From NCBI GenBank assembly GCA_003219415.1, contig QHOS01000036.1:1-63582 (forward strand): 63,582 nt of DNA, written 5' to 3'. This DNA is from Verrucomicrobiota bacterium. Lineage in GTDB: Bacteria > Verrucomicrobiota > Verrucomicrobiia > Chthoniobacterales > UBA10450. The notes below the pieces were generated by a model that did not search any database, was not told the origin of the DNA, and was given only the letters and a program-made list of their open reading frames with translations. The translations under genes were made by a program, and so were the position numbers. Shown piece after piece: positions 17,144 through 26,636 of the stretch (its first letter is position 1; every line of letters begins with the position of its first letter).

Positions 17144-18664
17144 ATGAAACGCGTCTTTGGGCTGGAGACGGAGTATGGCATCACGCTCAGCGGTGCGGAG
17201 AGTGTCGATGTCGTGGCCGAGTCGATCGAACTGGTCCGGCGTTATACCGAGAACGGTGCGCTGATGAAATGGGATTACGAACTGGAGGATCCGCACCTCG
17301 ATGCACGAGGGTTTCGCGCGCGAGAATTACTTCAGGACACCGACGAATCGGCCTATTACGAGATCGATAAAAGCCGGCCCCTCAGTTTTGAGGAAATAAA
17401 AAGCGATCTGGTGCTATCAAATGGCGCGCGCTTTTACAACGATCACGCACACCCGGAATATTCTACGCCGGAGTGCACTACGCTTCGGCAGATCGTTGCA
17501 CAGGACAAAGCAGGGGAACGCATTCTGGCAGAGTGCGCGCGACGTCGAAATCAGAAGTTGCCCGCCGGATTTGAAGTTCGTCTTTACAAAAACAATACCG
17601 ACTTTGCCGGGCACAGTTACGGTTGCCACGACAATTACCTGATGAGACGCGATATCGCGTGGGACCGGATTGTCGCTGGAATGCTGCCGTTTCTCATAAC
17701 TCGCCAGATTTTCGCGGGGGCGGGCAAGATGGGCATCGAAGCTGAGAGTGCCCAGGGCGAGCCCGGCGTCTATCAGATCTCGCAGCGCGCCGATTTCTTC
17801 AGCGTAGTTGTGAGCATCGATACGATGAATCGGCGCCCTCTGATCAACACGCGCGACGAGCCGCATGTGGATGCAAGCCGTTATCGCCGGTTCCATGTTA
17901 TTCTTGGCGATTCAAATATGAGCGAATGGGCGACCGCCATGAAGGTTGGGACCACGTCGCTCATCCTGGACTTGATTGAGCACGGGGAAGCGCCGCAGCT
18001 CGAAATCGCGCAACCCGTTGATGCGAACAAATCGATCAGCCGCGATCAGACTTATAATTGGATCATCGAGCTCAAAGACGGGCGCAAGATCTCTGCAATC
18101 GATGTGCAACGGATTTACTTACGCGCCGCCAGCAAACTCAACAACGACTCGAGCGAAGATCGACAATGGATATTACGCGAGTGGGAAAATGTACTCAACG
18201 ATCTCCAGCGCGATGTCATGTCGACGCGAGACCGAATCGATTGGACAGCAAAGAAATTCTTACTGGATGCATTACAGGACGAGGAAAAACTTTCTTGGAG
18301 CGACCCGTGGCTGCAATCCATCGACCTTGAATATCACGATCTCGATCTCGATCAGGGATTATACTATGAGCTACTTCGCAAAGGCTTGATGCGCCGCGTC
18401 ACAAACGAGGAGGAAATCAAGGCGTCCATCTTCAATCCTCCGGAAACAACGCGAGCGTTCTTTCGCGGACGCGCCGTAGCACGGTTCAACGACGAGATTT
18501 CCTCAATTCAGTGGGACGAGATCGTTTTCACAAATGGAGCGCATTCATTCCGGGTGTCGCTGCCAGAAGCAGCAATGAACGCCCGCTTGGATGCGCTCAA
18601 TCACGCCGCGCGCAACGGCAAGGATTTCTCCGAGTTCCTCAGTGCGATCGAGCAGATTGGCTAA
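17144..18664 (+). CDS. dop: Pup/UBact deamidase-depupylase Dop
   Basis: This 506-residue carboxylate-amine ligase-fold enzyme has GLETEYG (6-12) with the metal-binding glutamates, WDYELEDPHLDARGF (43-57), DHAHPEYSTPEC (100-111) with the conserved Asp, YKNNTD (148-153) and YLMRR (165-169), then FLITRQIFAGAGK and NTRDEPHAD-like NTRDEPHVD. The spacing between the first two blocks and the DARGF and QISQRADFF motifs favour Dop over the ligase PafA. Dop deamidates the modifier or removes it from substrates. The start has AGGAC upstream. It pairs with arc, but no modifier, PafA or proteasome gene adjoins it. Confidence 0.92.
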   Translation: MKRVFGLETEYGITLSGAESVDVVAESIELVRRYTENGALMKWDYELEDPHLDARGFRARELLQDTDESAYYEIDKSRPLSFEEIKSDLVLSNGARFYNDHAHPEYSTPECTTLRQIVAQDKAGERILAECARRRNQKLPAGFEVRLYKNNTDFAGHSYGCHDNYLMRRDIAWDRIVAGMLPFLITRQIFAGAGKMGIEAESAQGEPGVYQISQRADFFSVVVSIDTMNRRPLINTRDEPHVDASRYRRFHVILGDSNMSEWATAMKVGTTSLILDLIEHGEAPQLEIAQPVDANKSISRDQTYNWIIELKDGRKISAIDVQRIYLRAASKLNNDSSEDRQWILREWENVLNDLQRDVMSTRDRIDWTAKKFLLDALQDEEKLSWSDPWLQSIDLEYHDLDLDQGLYYELLRKGLMRRVTNEEEIKASIFNPPETTRAFFRGRAVARFNDEISSIQWDEIVFTNGAHSFRVSLPEAAMNARLDALNHAARNGKDFSEFLSAIEQIG

Positions 18665-18717
18665 GCCGGACACCCGGCCGGGCCGGGTCGCGTTGGCTAT
18701 GGCGACTGGCTACATTC

Positions 18718-19032
18718 TTACTTCATCTTCTTATCGATCGGCATCTTCACCGCGTGAATCAGATATCCAATAGAAAACAGGGCGACACCTACGATGGCGC
18801 ACAACAAATCGAGATAATGGCCAACGCTACCTTTGGATCCCCAACGCGTCCAGGGAAACACGCGAAGCGCTTCGAACACATGAGTAAGAACGACGACGAC
18901 CAAACATGCTGCACCAAGGAACTGCAAAAACGAGGACGTGCTCTTTCTTCTTAGCCGGATGACCACTGAGCCAGCAAACAGCCCGCACACTGGAATCAGC
19001 GCGATGAATGCTTTGAGCCCTGCGTCATTCAT
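18718..19032 (-). CDS. Small membrane protein, 104 aa, unknown
   Basis: Three hydrophobic segments are visible (about 8-25, 35-53 and 77-95; AFIALIPVCGLFAGSVVI, FLQFLGAACLVVVVLTHV, LLCAIVGVALFSIGYLIH), with a Lys-rich end (KMPIDKKMK). No family is recognised. It converges with dop, leaving 53 bp that contain a GC-rich palindrome-like ACCCGGCCGGGCCGGGT. It lies downstream of guaA on the same strand, about 110 bp away. Confidence 0.6.
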   Translation of the reverse strand: MNDAGLKAFIALIPVCGLFAGSVVIRLRRKSTSSFLQFLGAACLVVVVLTHVFEALRVFPWTRWGSKGSVGHYLDLLCAIVGVALFSIGYLIHAVKMPIDKKMK

Positions 19033-19141
19033 AGAGTCTTTGGTAGCGTTTTCATCGAGATTGTCGCGACGCGAGTCGAGTGGTTTCCGCGGCGGCTGAG
19101 CTACGTCGAACCAGAATCGGAAGTCGCCACTCTAAAATGTG

Positions 19142-20731
19142 TCACTCCCACTCGATCGTGCTCGGTGGTTTACTTGAGATGTCGTAACAAACCCTGTTGA
19201 CGCCTTTGACTTCGTTGCTGATTCGATTGGAAATTCGCGCCAGCAATTCGTAGGGAAGCCGTACCCAGTCAGCAGTCATGCCGTCCTGGCTTTCGACGAT
19301 ACGAAGGACAATCGTATTTTCGTAGGTGCGCTGGTCGCCCATCACGCCAACCGATTGCACCGGAAGCAAGACAGCAAATGACTGCCAGACTTTGTAATAC
19401 CAATCAGCCGCCTCCATTTCACTCTGCACGATCGTGTCCGCCTCGCGCAAAATTGATAAACGTTCGGGCGTAACTTCTCCGAGAATCCGAACGGCAAGAC
19501 CAGGACCCGGGAAAGGCTGACGATATACGATTTCCTTTGGCAACCCGAGCTGCAATCCTGCCTGACGCACTTCGTCTTTGAACAACTGGCGCACCGGCTC
19601 GACGAGCTCGAAATGCATTTTCTCAGGCAATCCGCCAACGTTATGATGACTTTTGATCACTTGCGCGGGATTGCCCTGGATCGATACGCTCTCAATCACA
19701 TCGGGATAAAGAGTTCCTTGCGCCAGGAATTTGTAGCCGCCGTGTTTGCGTTCGCCATTGCTCTGATCATCCTCGAGCAGCTCCTCGGTGGCGTGTTGAA
19801 ATACTTTGATGAATTCATTTCCGATCAGCTTGCGCTTCGTTTCGGGATCAGTCACTCCTTTGAGCAGCGAGAGAAAGCGATCGCTGGCGTCCACATATTT
19901 TAGACGCACGTGAAAATTCTCGCCGAAAACGCGCTGCACGACTTCTTCTTCTCGCGCGCGGAGCAGCCCATTATTGACAAAAATGCAGGTGAGTTGGTTG
20001 CCGATTGCCTTGTGCAGAAGCGCAGCGGTGACTGAAGAATCGACGCCGCCGCTCAAACCGAGCACAACCTTTTGATTGCCGACTTGTTTCCTGACGCGAT
20101 CGCAAGCTTCTTCTATGAAGGAGCCCATTGTCCAGTCCATCGCGCAATGGCAGATGTGAAACAGAAAATTCTGAAGAATCTCCCGGCCACGCGGCGTGTG
20201 TGCGACTTCGGGATGAAATTGCAATCCGTACAGCTTCCGCTGTGGATCTTCCACCGCGGCGAAATCGCAACCTTCCGTAGTCCCTGCGATGCGAAAGCCT
20301 TTCGGTAACGCCGTCACCTCGTCGCCGTGACTGTTCCAGACATCAAGGTGCTCGCCTAAACCGCCTAAAAGTTCTGAACCGTTCTTGATGTGCAGGACAC
20401 CCGCGCCATACTCGCGTCGTCCGGAGAATACGACGCGGCCGCCAAGATGATTCGCCATTAACATCAGCCCGTAACAAATTCCGAGTACGGGAACGCCGAG
20501 CGAAAAAATCTTTGGGTCGATTTGCGGTGCTCCCTTGTCGTAAACACTGGCGGGCCCACCGGAAAGGATCAGCCCCTTCGGCTTCGACGCGGCTACGTCA
20601 GCGGCGGCTGTGTCGAAACGAATAATCTCCGAATACACCTGGCACTCACGGATTCGGCGCGCTATGACTTGCGTGTACTGCGAGCCGAAATCTAGGATGA
20701 GAATTTTTGAGTGCGTGGATTTGTCGGACAT
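19142..20731 (-). CDS. guaA: GMP synthase (glutamine-hydrolysing)
   Basis: This protein of about 529 residues makes GMP from XMP, ATP and glutamine. The N-terminal class I amidotransferase begins [17 protein letters not shown]. Its nucleophile is in [12 protein letters not shown], with [11 protein letters not shown] carrying the His/Glu. The PP-loop ATP motif is [17 protein letters not shown]. The C-terminal dimerisation domain ends [14 protein letters not shown], the usual terminus. The ATG at 20731 is preferred; a GTG three codons upstream is possible. A small lipoprotein gene lies 12 bp upstream on the same strand. Confidence 0.97.
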   Translation of the reverse strand: MSDKSTHSKILILDFGSQYTQVIARRIRECQVYSEIIRFDTAAADVAASKPKGLILSGGPASVYDKGAPQIDPKIFSLGVPVLGICYGLMLMANHLGGRVVFSGRREYGAGVLHIKNGSELLGGLGEHLDVWNSHGDEVTALPKGFRIAGTTEGCDFAAVEDPQRKLYGLQFHPEVAHTPRGREILQNFLFHICHCAMDWTMGSFIEEACDRVRKQVGNQKVVLGLSGGVDSSVTAALLHKAIGNQLTCIFVNNGLLRAREEEVVQRVFGENFHVRLKYVDASDRFLSLLKGVTDPETKRKLIGNEFIKVFQHATEELLEDDQSNGERKHGGYKFLAQGTLYPDVIESVSIQGNPAQVIKSHHNVGGLPEKMHFELVEPVRQLFKDEVRQAGLQLGLPKEIVYRQPFPGPGLAVRILGEVTPERLSILREADTIVQSEMEAADWYYKVWQSFAVLLPVQSVGVMGDQRTYENTIVLRIVESQDGMTADWVRLPYELLARISNRISNEVKGVNRVCYDISSKPPSTIEWE

Positions 20732-20743
20732 CTTCAGCACACG

Positions 20744-20941
20744 CTACGGATGAGTCTGTGGGACGCCATGCTCAGCGGCTGGGTCGCCCGGAGATCGCTC
20801 CAATGGGCCGACCGTTCCCTGACCCCTCACTCCTCGTTCAAATTGTCCCTGAACTTCTTGCGTGGAGCGTTGTTCGAGCGGGTCGGCGCAGCCAGCCACA
20901 GCCAGGCATGCGATCGCGATCAGGATCGACATGCGTTTCAT
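20744..20941 (-). CDS. Small lipoprotein, 65 aa
   Basis: The N-terminus MKRMSILIAIACLAVAGC is a lipoprotein signal with lipobox LAVAGC-type (Cys18). The mature part is short and polar (QGQFERGVRGQGTVGPLERS). It ends 12 bp before the guaA start and may share its transcript. No function can be assigned. Confidence 0.65.
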   Translation of the reverse strand: MKRMSILIAIACLAVAGCADPLEQRSTQEVQGQFERGVRGQGTVGPLERSPGDPAAEHGVPQTHP

Positions 20942-21005
20942 CTACGTATTTTATGAAGACCGCGGGGCATTGCAATTGCCGATTGCGGAACAACACCAAG
21001 TGATT

Positions 21006-21068
21006 GGTTAAAAGGTTAAATAGTTGAAACGGTCATGCCCTTCCGTTGTAACCTTTTAGCGTTTTAAC
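21006..21068. repeat. Imperfect palindrome, GGTTAAAAGG family
   Basis: The left arm GGTTAAAAGGTTAAATAG then TTGAAACGG (21006-21032) is mirrored by CCGTTGTAACCTTTTAGCG then TTTTAAC (21043-21068). It ends ten bases before the aat ATG. Confidence 0.7.
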
Positions 21069-21078
21069 TTCGTCCGCC

Positions 21079-21645
21079 ATGATCGATCCCGAACTCTTGC
21101 TGCAGGGTTATCGGCTCGGCGTTTTTCCCATGGCGATGGAGGACGACTCTATCCAATGGTTTTCGCCCGATCCGCGCGCAATTTTGCCCTTGGAAGATTT
21201 TCATGTGCCACACGCGCTGCGGCGTCTCGTGAGCAAAAAAGTTTTTGCAACGACGATAAATAACGCATTTTCGAAAGTCATCGAGGCGTGCGCGAAACGC
21301 GAAGATACGTGGATCAATCTCGAAATTATTGAAAGCTACATGCGATTGCATCAGCTCGGTTGCGCGCATTCCGTCGAAGCCTGGAAGCAAGGCAAGCTCG
21401 CTGGTGGACTCTACGGCGTTGCCGTCGGTGGCGTTTTTTTTGGCGAATCGATGTTCCACCACGTGACGGATGCCTCGAAAATCGCGTTGGTGGCTCTGGT
21501 AGAGCATTTGCGCGCTCGAAAGTTTGCCTTGCTTGACACGCAATGGCTCACCCCACACCTGCAACAATTTGGCGGTATCGAAATTTCGCGAGACTATTAC
21601 CTGCGCCTCCTGCGTAAAGCAGTGGAATTGCCACGGGAATTCTAG
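21079..21645 (+). CDS. aat: Leucyl/phenylalanyl-tRNA-protein transferase
   Basis: This 188-residue enzyme adds Leu or Phe from tRNA to N-terminal Arg/Lys of proteins, making N-end-rule substrates for ClpAP. Family segments are YRLGVFPMAMEDDSIQWFSP, RAILPLEDFHVPHALRR, TWINLEIIESYMRLHQLGCA, HSVEAWKQGKLAGGLYGVAV and ALLDTQWLTPHLQQFGG. It is shorter than the roughly 230-residue enterobacterial enzyme, mainly at the ends. It starts just after a palindromic repeat. A tRNA-Phe gene lies 142 bp downstream. Confidence 0.95.
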   Translation: MIDPELLLQGYRLGVFPMAMEDDSIQWFSPDPRAILPLEDFHVPHALRRLVSKKVFATTINNAFSKVIEACAKREDTWINLEIIESYMRLHQLGCAHSVEAWKQGKLAGGLYGVAVGGVFFGESMFHHVTDASKIALVALVEHLRARKFALLDTQWLTPHLQQFGGIEISRDYYLRLLRKAVELPREF

Positions 21646-21786
21646 GCAGGCGCGAACTGCGACGGCGTCTCGCCACTGATTGCTGCGTCTCGGCTCATCG
21701 GATCGACGAAGGCGTGTTGAGCGTTCGGCGTTTTCTGCTTTAGTGAGCGGGCGTCGTGGTTCGCACGACGCATCGCAAACTGCAAA

Positions 21787-21859
21787 GGCTGGGTAGCTCA
21801 GTTGGTAGAGCAGTGGACTGAAAATCCACGTGTCGCCGGTTCGATTCCGGCCCCAGCCA
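21787..21859 (+). tRNA. tRNA-Phe (anticodon GAA)
   Basis: Acceptor arms GGCTGGG and CCCAGCC pair perfectly. The D arm contains AGCTCAGTTGGTAGAGCA, the anticodon stem GTGGA/TCCAC holds loop CTGAAAA, and the T arm is GCCGGTTCGATTCCGGC. The discriminator is A and CCA is not encoded. Confidence 0.97.
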
Positions 21860-21873
21860 CGTATTGGCCAAGT

Positions 21874-22635
21874 ATGCCGAGCCATTCAACGAAATACGAT
21901 TGGAAAGACGCGGGTGAGGAATGGTCCGAGCCGTGGGGCAGTTCCGCCGCGCAATGGTCCGGCACGGTCCTGCCGCGTATTCGAGATTGCCTCCCAACTG
22001 GCACAATCCTGGAGATCGCGCCCGGCTTTGGGCGATGGACGCATTACCTTAAAGATTATTGTCAGGAACTCTCGGCTGTTGACGCCTCCAGTGAGTGTGT
22101 CGAAGCGTGTTCCCGGCGTTTCGCGGCTGAGTCGCATGTGCACTGTTACCTCAACGATGGCCGCTCACTGTCGATGATTCCTGATGCCTCGGTCGACTTC
22201 GCGTTCAGTTTCGATTCATTCGTGCATTTGCCGCGCGAAATTGTCGCGGGCTACCTCAACGAGCTGCGAAGGACGCTGAAGATCGGCGGCAAAGGATTTA
22301 TTCATCATTCTAATCTCGGCGCGTATGCTGACTCGCTATCGGAACGCGTTCCGGAACCGTTGCGCAAAGTTCTTCGCAAAATAAAGATCCTCGATTGGGA
22401 ACATCACCGTAATCCGACGATGAGCGCTGATGTTTTTCGGTCCTTATGCGCCCGCACTGGGCTAAACTGCATCAGCCAGGAATTGATTAACTGGCGCGGG
22501 AGGCGTTTAATTGATTGCTTGTCGCTGTTTGAGCGAGACGGTTCAACTGAGAATACCTCGACGAAGATAGTTCGAAATCCGCGGTTCATGCGCGAAGCGG
22601 CGCGAATTCGCCGGCAATCGCGAACACAAACCTAA
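21874..22635 (+). CDS. Class I SAM-dependent methyltransferase
   Basis: The protein is about 253 residues. The SAM-binding motif I region is ILEIAPGFGRWTHYLKDYC, followed by LSAVDASSECVEACSRRF (motif II acidic residue). VDFAFSFDSFVHLPREIVAG and RRTLKIGGKGFIHHSNLG are motif III-like. The substrate is unknown. The start at 21874 is chosen because the open frame further upstream runs through the tRNA-Phe gene. Only 14 bp separate tRNA and start, so the gene may be read from the tRNA promoter. Confidence 0.85.
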   Translation: MPSHSTKYDWKDAGEEWSEPWGSSAAQWSGTVLPRIRDCLPTGTILEIAPGFGRWTHYLKDYCQELSAVDASSECVEACSRRFAAESHVHCYLNDGRSLSMIPDASVDFAFSFDSFVHLPREIVAGYLNELRRTLKIGGKGFIHHSNLGAYADSLSERVPEPLRKVLRKIKILDWEHHRNPTMSADVFRSLCARTGLNCISQELINWRGRRLIDCLSLFERDGSTENTSTKIVRNPRFMREAARIRRQSRTQT

Positions 22636-22727
22636 CGAATTGTACGCCATGAGCTGCATGGAGAAAGTGCAATAGGCGACCAATTAACCTTATTGCCTAA
22701 TGAATCGCCTTCATTCAACATCTCGGC

Positions 22728-24146
22728 ATGCCTGAAGGCCAAACAGCGCCGCCGCCGTTAGCAAAATCGCAGCCTTCATTTGGAAAGCGCTACGGCACCA
22801 TGATCAAGTTGCTCGGGGTCGGCGCGCTCGTTCTGATTCTCTTGATTCCGCTTGCGATGATTACTGGCGTGTTGCGGGAGCGATTGCAGCGGCGCAATGA
22901 AGCGGTCGCCGACATTACATCGTCGTGGGGTGGCGAACAAAATGTGATCGGGCCGGTGCTTGGGATCCCTTATCAATACAAGTTTAAGGTGGTCAAAGAA
23001 GTGCCGGCACCTGATGGGAAGATGGAGCGACGCGAAGTGGAAGAAAACGGTACAGCGATTGCATATTTTCTTTCCGAAACGCTACACATTACCGGTGACG
23101 TCCAGACGCAGATGTTACATCGCGGCATCTACGATGCGGCAGTTTTTCGCGCGCAGGTTACGCTCTCGGGCAAGTTTGCGCCGCCGGATTTTGGGCCGCT
23201 TAAGATCGATGTAAAGGATCTGCAATGGAAAGATGCGTTTGTCGCTATCGCAGTGAACGATTTGCGAGGAACACGGGAAGCACTCATGCTCGACTGGGGG
23301 GGCACCAAGCACCCGTTGCTGCCGGGCTCGCAGGTTCCCGGATACACAACCGGTGCGACTGCATCGCTAGGTACCGATCAACCGATTGCAAGCGAAACCG
23401 AATTCTCCATTCCACTCGATTTCAATGGGAGCGAAGGAATATATTTCGCTCCTTTTGGGGTGCAGAACGAGGCGACCTTAAAATCGAACTGGCCTGATCC
23501 GGCCTTTCGCGGCGCGTTTTTGCCTGCGGACCGGTCGGTGCGCCCTGACGGATTCGATGCGAAATGGAAGGTGTCCTATTACGGTCGCGATTATCCGCAA
23601 TCGTGGACGAGTCGCAACGGCAATGAGCGTTTCAGTGTTCTTTCCGTTACGAATTCCCGTTTCGGTGTTCAGCTTTTGTCGATTCTGGACGCATATCGCT
23701 ACGTTGAACGCTCGATCAAATACGGTGTGCTGTTTCTTGTGCTGGTTTTTACAACTTTCTTTCTCTTTGAGGTCACGGCGCGACAGAAAATTCATCCATT
23801 TCAATATCTGATGGTCGGCGCTGCGCTTTGCTTGTTTTATCTGCTGCTATTGTCCATTTCAGAATTTATCGGATTCAGCTGGGCGTACCTGATCGCGGGG
23901 GTCGCATCGACCGGGTTGATTACATGGTATTGCAGATTTTTCCTTGGCGGCGGGGCTCGCACGCTAATGATTGGCGCAGGTCTCGCCGGCGTTTACACAT
24001 TTCTCTACATCACTTTGCGCCAGCAAGATTACGCACTGCTCATGGGCTCGATCGCACTCTTCATCGTGCTGGCGATCGTAATGTACGTGACGCGCAAAGT
24101 AGATTGGTACGCGCGCGATGCGGGCTCAGTCTCGCTGGAGGGATAG
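22728..24146 (+). CDS. creD: CreD-like inner-membrane protein
   Basis: This 472-residue protein has one N-terminal span (KLLGVGALVLILLIPLAMI), a long periplasmic beta-rich region and about six C-terminal spans. Family landmarks are VLRERLQRRNEAVADITSSW with GGEQNVIGPVLGIPY, FSIPLDFNGSEGIYFAPFG and KYGVLFLVLVFTTFFLFEV then IHPFQYLMVGAALCLFYLLL. CreD belongs to the CreBC regulon of enterobacteria and affects envelope integrity and colicin tolerance. No creBC genes adjoin it. Complete by length. Confidence 0.93.
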   Translation: MPEGQTAPPPLAKSQPSFGKRYGTMIKLLGVGALVLILLIPLAMITGVLRERLQRRNEAVADITSSWGGEQNVIGPVLGIPYQYKFKVVKEVPAPDGKMERREVEENGTAIAYFLSETLHITGDVQTQMLHRGIYDAAVFRAQVTLSGKFAPPDFGPLKIDVKDLQWKDAFVAIAVNDLRGTREALMLDWGGTKHPLLPGSQVPGYTTGATASLGTDQPIASETEFSIPLDFNGSEGIYFAPFGVQNEATLKSNWPDPAFRGAFLPADRSVRPDGFDAKWKVSYYGRDYPQSWTSRNGNERFSVLSVTNSRFGVQLLSILDAYRYVERSIKYGVLFLVLVFTTFFLFEVTARQKIHPFQYLMVGAALCLFYLLLLSISEFIGFSWAYLIAGVASTGLITWYCRFFLGGGARTLMIGAGLAGVYTFLYITLRQQDYALLMGSIALFIVLAIVMYVTRKVDWYARDAGSVSLEG

Positions 24147-24222
24147 CACTGAGGCGGATTGACAGGAGCGGCGCGGTTTTGTATCACGCGGCTTTCATTC
24201 GCCCGAACAGATATCCCGAAGT

Positions 24223-24744
24223 ATGGCTGAATTTTCCGTCAATCCGACGCGTTTTGATCCTTACAAAAACTTTAAATTCCGCATTAAGTGGGATGGCCGT
24301 CACGTTGCAGGCGTGAGCAAAATAAGCGGACTGCGACGCACAACGGAAGTTATTCAACATCGCGAAGGAGGCGATCCCAGCACCAGCCGTAAGTCTCCTG
24401 GGCACACCGAGTTCGCGGCGATCACGCTGGAGCGCGGTGTCACGCACGATCCGGAATTCGAGAACTGGGCCAATAAAGTGTGGAGCCTCGGTGCGGGGCG
24501 TGGTGCGGAAGTTTCGCTGAAAGACTTCCGCAAAGACATTGTTCTTGAGCTTTATAATGAGGCTGGACAACTCGTGCTCGCTTACAAGGTCTATCGTTGT
24601 TGGGTTTCGGAATACGAAATCCTGCCCAACCTGGATGCCAACGCGAATGCGATCGCTATCGAGCATATCAAGTTGGAAAACGAAGGCTGGGAGCGAGATC
24701 GAACAGTAAAGGAGCCGGTCGAGTCGTCTTCGAAGAAATCATAA
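24223..24744 (+). CDS. Orphan contractile-tail tube protein (gp19/TIGR02241 type)
   Basis: This 173-residue protein matches the phage T4 gp19-like tail tube family used by contractile phages and extracellular contractile injection systems. Typical segments are DPYKNFKFRIKWDGRHVAGV near the start, SKISGLRRTTEVIQHREGGD, ERGVTHDPEFENWANKVW, KDIVLELYNEAGQLVLAYKV and a terminal IEHIKLENEGWERD. Such proteins normally lie beside sheath, baseplate and spike genes. Here the neighbours are creD and an NTF2-like protein and no other phage or injection gene is present in the window. Confidence 0.87.
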   Translation: MAEFSVNPTRFDPYKNFKFRIKWDGRHVAGVSKISGLRRTTEVIQHREGGDPSTSRKSPGHTEFAAITLERGVTHDPEFENWANKVWSLGAGRGAEVSLKDFRKDIVLELYNEAGQLVLAYKVYRCWVSEYEILPNLDANANAIAIEHIKLENEGWERDRTVKEPVESSSKKS

Positions 24745-24796
24745 CCGGCTCTGCTGGCCGGCTCGCGTGAGTTGCCGGAAGGGACAATCCTCTGTG

Positions 24797-25282
24797 ATGA
24801 TTTCGTTTCGCGAAGGTTTTTGTGGCGGGTTGGTCATCGCTCTTTGTGCAGGGGTCTATCTCATTTGGCTGTGGCAGCCAGAGCGGCAGGTGAGGCGTCA
24901 CACCGAGAACTTTTTCCGCGCGATTGAGCGTAAGAACTGGGACGCCGCGGCCGATTTCGTTGCAGCGGATTATCAGGATCAATGGGGCGACAACCGCGTG
25001 CGTGTCCTGGAACGCCTTCGCAAAGGCTTTCGATATGTGCGCGGTCCACGAATCATCGCGTCCAATCCGAGTGTGCAGGTTGAAAACCCGCGCGCGGTGT
25101 GGAGGGGCAAAATTGCGCTCTACAGCTCCGACGACGACGTGATGGAGGGGCTCGACCAACGCGTCAATTCGTTACCGTCTCCCTTTGAACTAGAGTGGCA
25201 TCATCTCTCGGGCACGCCATGGGATTGGAAGCTCGCGCGAGTAAGTAATCCGGCGTTTGAAATTCCGGCAGATGTGTATTGA
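24797..25282 (+). CDS. Membrane-anchored NTF2-like protein, hypothetical
   Basis: About 161 residues: an N-terminal membrane segment (FCGGLVIALCAGVYLIWLW), then a soluble domain that opens with HTENFFRAIERKNWDAAADF. This helix pattern is common in NTF2-like folds. Strands with VQVENPRAVWRGKIALYS and FELEWHHLSGTPWDWKLARV follow. No catalytic residues are evident. The ATG at 24797, preceded by GGAAGGGA, is preferred; an upstream GTG at 24767 is possible. It converges with the oxidoreductase gene. Confidence 0.65.
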   Translation: MISFREGFCGGLVIALCAGVYLIWLWQPERQVRRHTENFFRAIERKNWDAAADFVAADYQDQWGDNRVRVLERLRKGFRYVRGPRIIASNPSVQVENPRAVWRGKIALYSSDDDVMEGLDQRVNSLPSPFELEWHHLSGTPWDWKLARVSNPAFEIPADVY

Positions 25283-25326
25283 CGGCGCAACTCTGGGCGT
25301 TCGGGCTCATAGAGCGCCGCTACACG

Positions 25327-26508
25327 TCATTTACCCTGCGCCTGGCGCAATTGACTCTTGGCAGTTTCGACGTCGCGCGGCGGTTGCTGGCAAAGCAGAA
25401 TCCCGCGGAGTTTATCTCCCTGATAGTAGCGCGCAGTGAATTTTTTCTTTGCGTACGTGCCCTGAACATCAACACGTGTGGGCAACACGCTGAAATCGCC
25501 AATAAAATCCATCCGCAAATCGAAGATTTCCGTCCAAAAGTAGGGGACCTGCTCGTAGCGGATGCGCTTTTTGCCGGTCATATTGGCGCCTGCAACCAAA
25601 CCCTGGCTCCGTGCGTTGTCCCAATGCGTCTGGCGTCGGACGCCGCCCATTAGCCGATCGGGATAAAATGCCAGATCGCCTACCGCATAGATCCCTTTTT
25701 CTTCCGTCTCGAGATATTCGGTCACCGGCGACCCGTGTGGTCCGGCCAGCGGCGTGTTGCGGACCAGGTCGAGATTTGGTTCGGCGCCACAGGCAACCAC
25801 TGCGAGGCCAACCGGAAATCGATTGCCGCTTTTTGTCTGGATATTGCGCAGGACAGTTTTGCCCTCAAAGCCATTGAGGCTTTCGCCCATCGACAAGGTC
25901 ACTCCGTGTTTTGCAAAGTAGTCGGTGAGCCACCTGCCGGTGTCCGGATCGATATATCGGTTCAACAAATAGGAATCCCGATGCATGAGACCGACCTTCA
26001 GTTTCATCATCCGAAGACTGGCGGCCGCCTCGCATGCGAGCAATCCGCCGCCTACGACCATGATGCCTTTCTCCAGGGTTGCCATCTCTTTTAGCGCAAG
26101 CGCATCGCGAATCGTTCGCAGATAAATCACATTGCCGAGGCTGGTTCCGGCTACTATTGGACGCACCGGACGGCTGCCCATCGCCAGGCACGCCTTGTTG
26201 AACTCAATACTTTCGCCGTTGGCCAGCACTGCCAGGCGCCGATCGATGTTAAACTGTGTTACCACTGCCCCAAATCGTGTCTCGATCTTGTGCTTCTCGT
26301 ACCAGGCCTCGTTGGGCTCGAGTAATTTCCTGGGCTGTGGATCCTTCTCGCGCAAAAAGTCCTTCGATAGAATCCAGCGTTTGTAAGGTGGAAACGCTTC
26401 GGCGCCGACCAGCGTCACGCTCCCGCGCTTGTCGTGGCGGCGAACTCCTTCGCAGGCGCTGGCCCCGCCGATGCCGCCGCCGATGATGAGATAGTCGCGC
26501 TGAATCAT
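25327..26508 (-). CDS. FAD-dependent pyridine nucleotide-disulphide-type oxidoreductase
   Basis: The protein is about 393 residues. The FAD-binding motif DYLIIGGGIGGASACEGV opens the protein. FPPYKRWILSKDFL is typical of ferredoxin-NAD(P)+ reductase and AIF-like enzymes. The second dinucleotide motif is MVVGGGLLACEAAASLRMM and the ATG-like GIYAVGDLAFYP closes the FAD domain. A C-terminal domain includes VPYFWTEIFDLRMDFIGDF. It probably transfers electrons between NAD(P)H and a small redox carrier; the partner is unknown. Start chosen at MIQRDYLIIGGG. Confidence 0.88.
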   Translation of the reverse strand: MIQRDYLIIGGGIGGASACEGVRRHDKRGSVTLVGAEAFPPYKRWILSKDFLREKDPQPRKLLEPNEAWYEKHKIETRFGAVVTQFNIDRRLAVLANGESIEFNKACLAMGSRPVRPIVAGTSLGNVIYLRTIRDALALKEMATLEKGIMVVGGGLLACEAAASLRMMKLKVGLMHRDSYLLNRYIDPDTGRWLTDYFAKHGVTLSMGESLNGFEGKTVLRNIQTKSGNRFPVGLAVVACGAEPNLDLVRNTPLAGPHGSPVTEYLETEEKGIYAVGDLAFYPDRLMGGVRRQTHWDNARSQGLVAGANMTGKKRIRYEQVPYFWTEIFDLRMDFIGDFSVLPTRVDVQGTYAKKKFTARYYQGDKLRGILLCQQPPRDVETAKSQLRQAQGK

Positions 26509-26636
26509 ATGCGAACAGGCACCATAATTTCGGCGCTGGTGTGCCGACAAGTTAAATCGTTAGGGACCGCACGTTTTTGGGATGCCCGATATTGTTATTG
26601 CGCTGTCGAACCTTCTTTCGCCAGACTGTTCGCGCC

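Noticed and set aside
18591-18773. 60-residue frame over the dop end as a UBact candidate
   Set aside because: It overlaps the conserved dop C-terminus in another frame, is Arg/Ser-rich and lacks a GE or GQ end.
24223-24744. Prophage
   Set aside because: Only one tail-type gene is present, with no integrase, capsid, terminase or att-like repeats around it.
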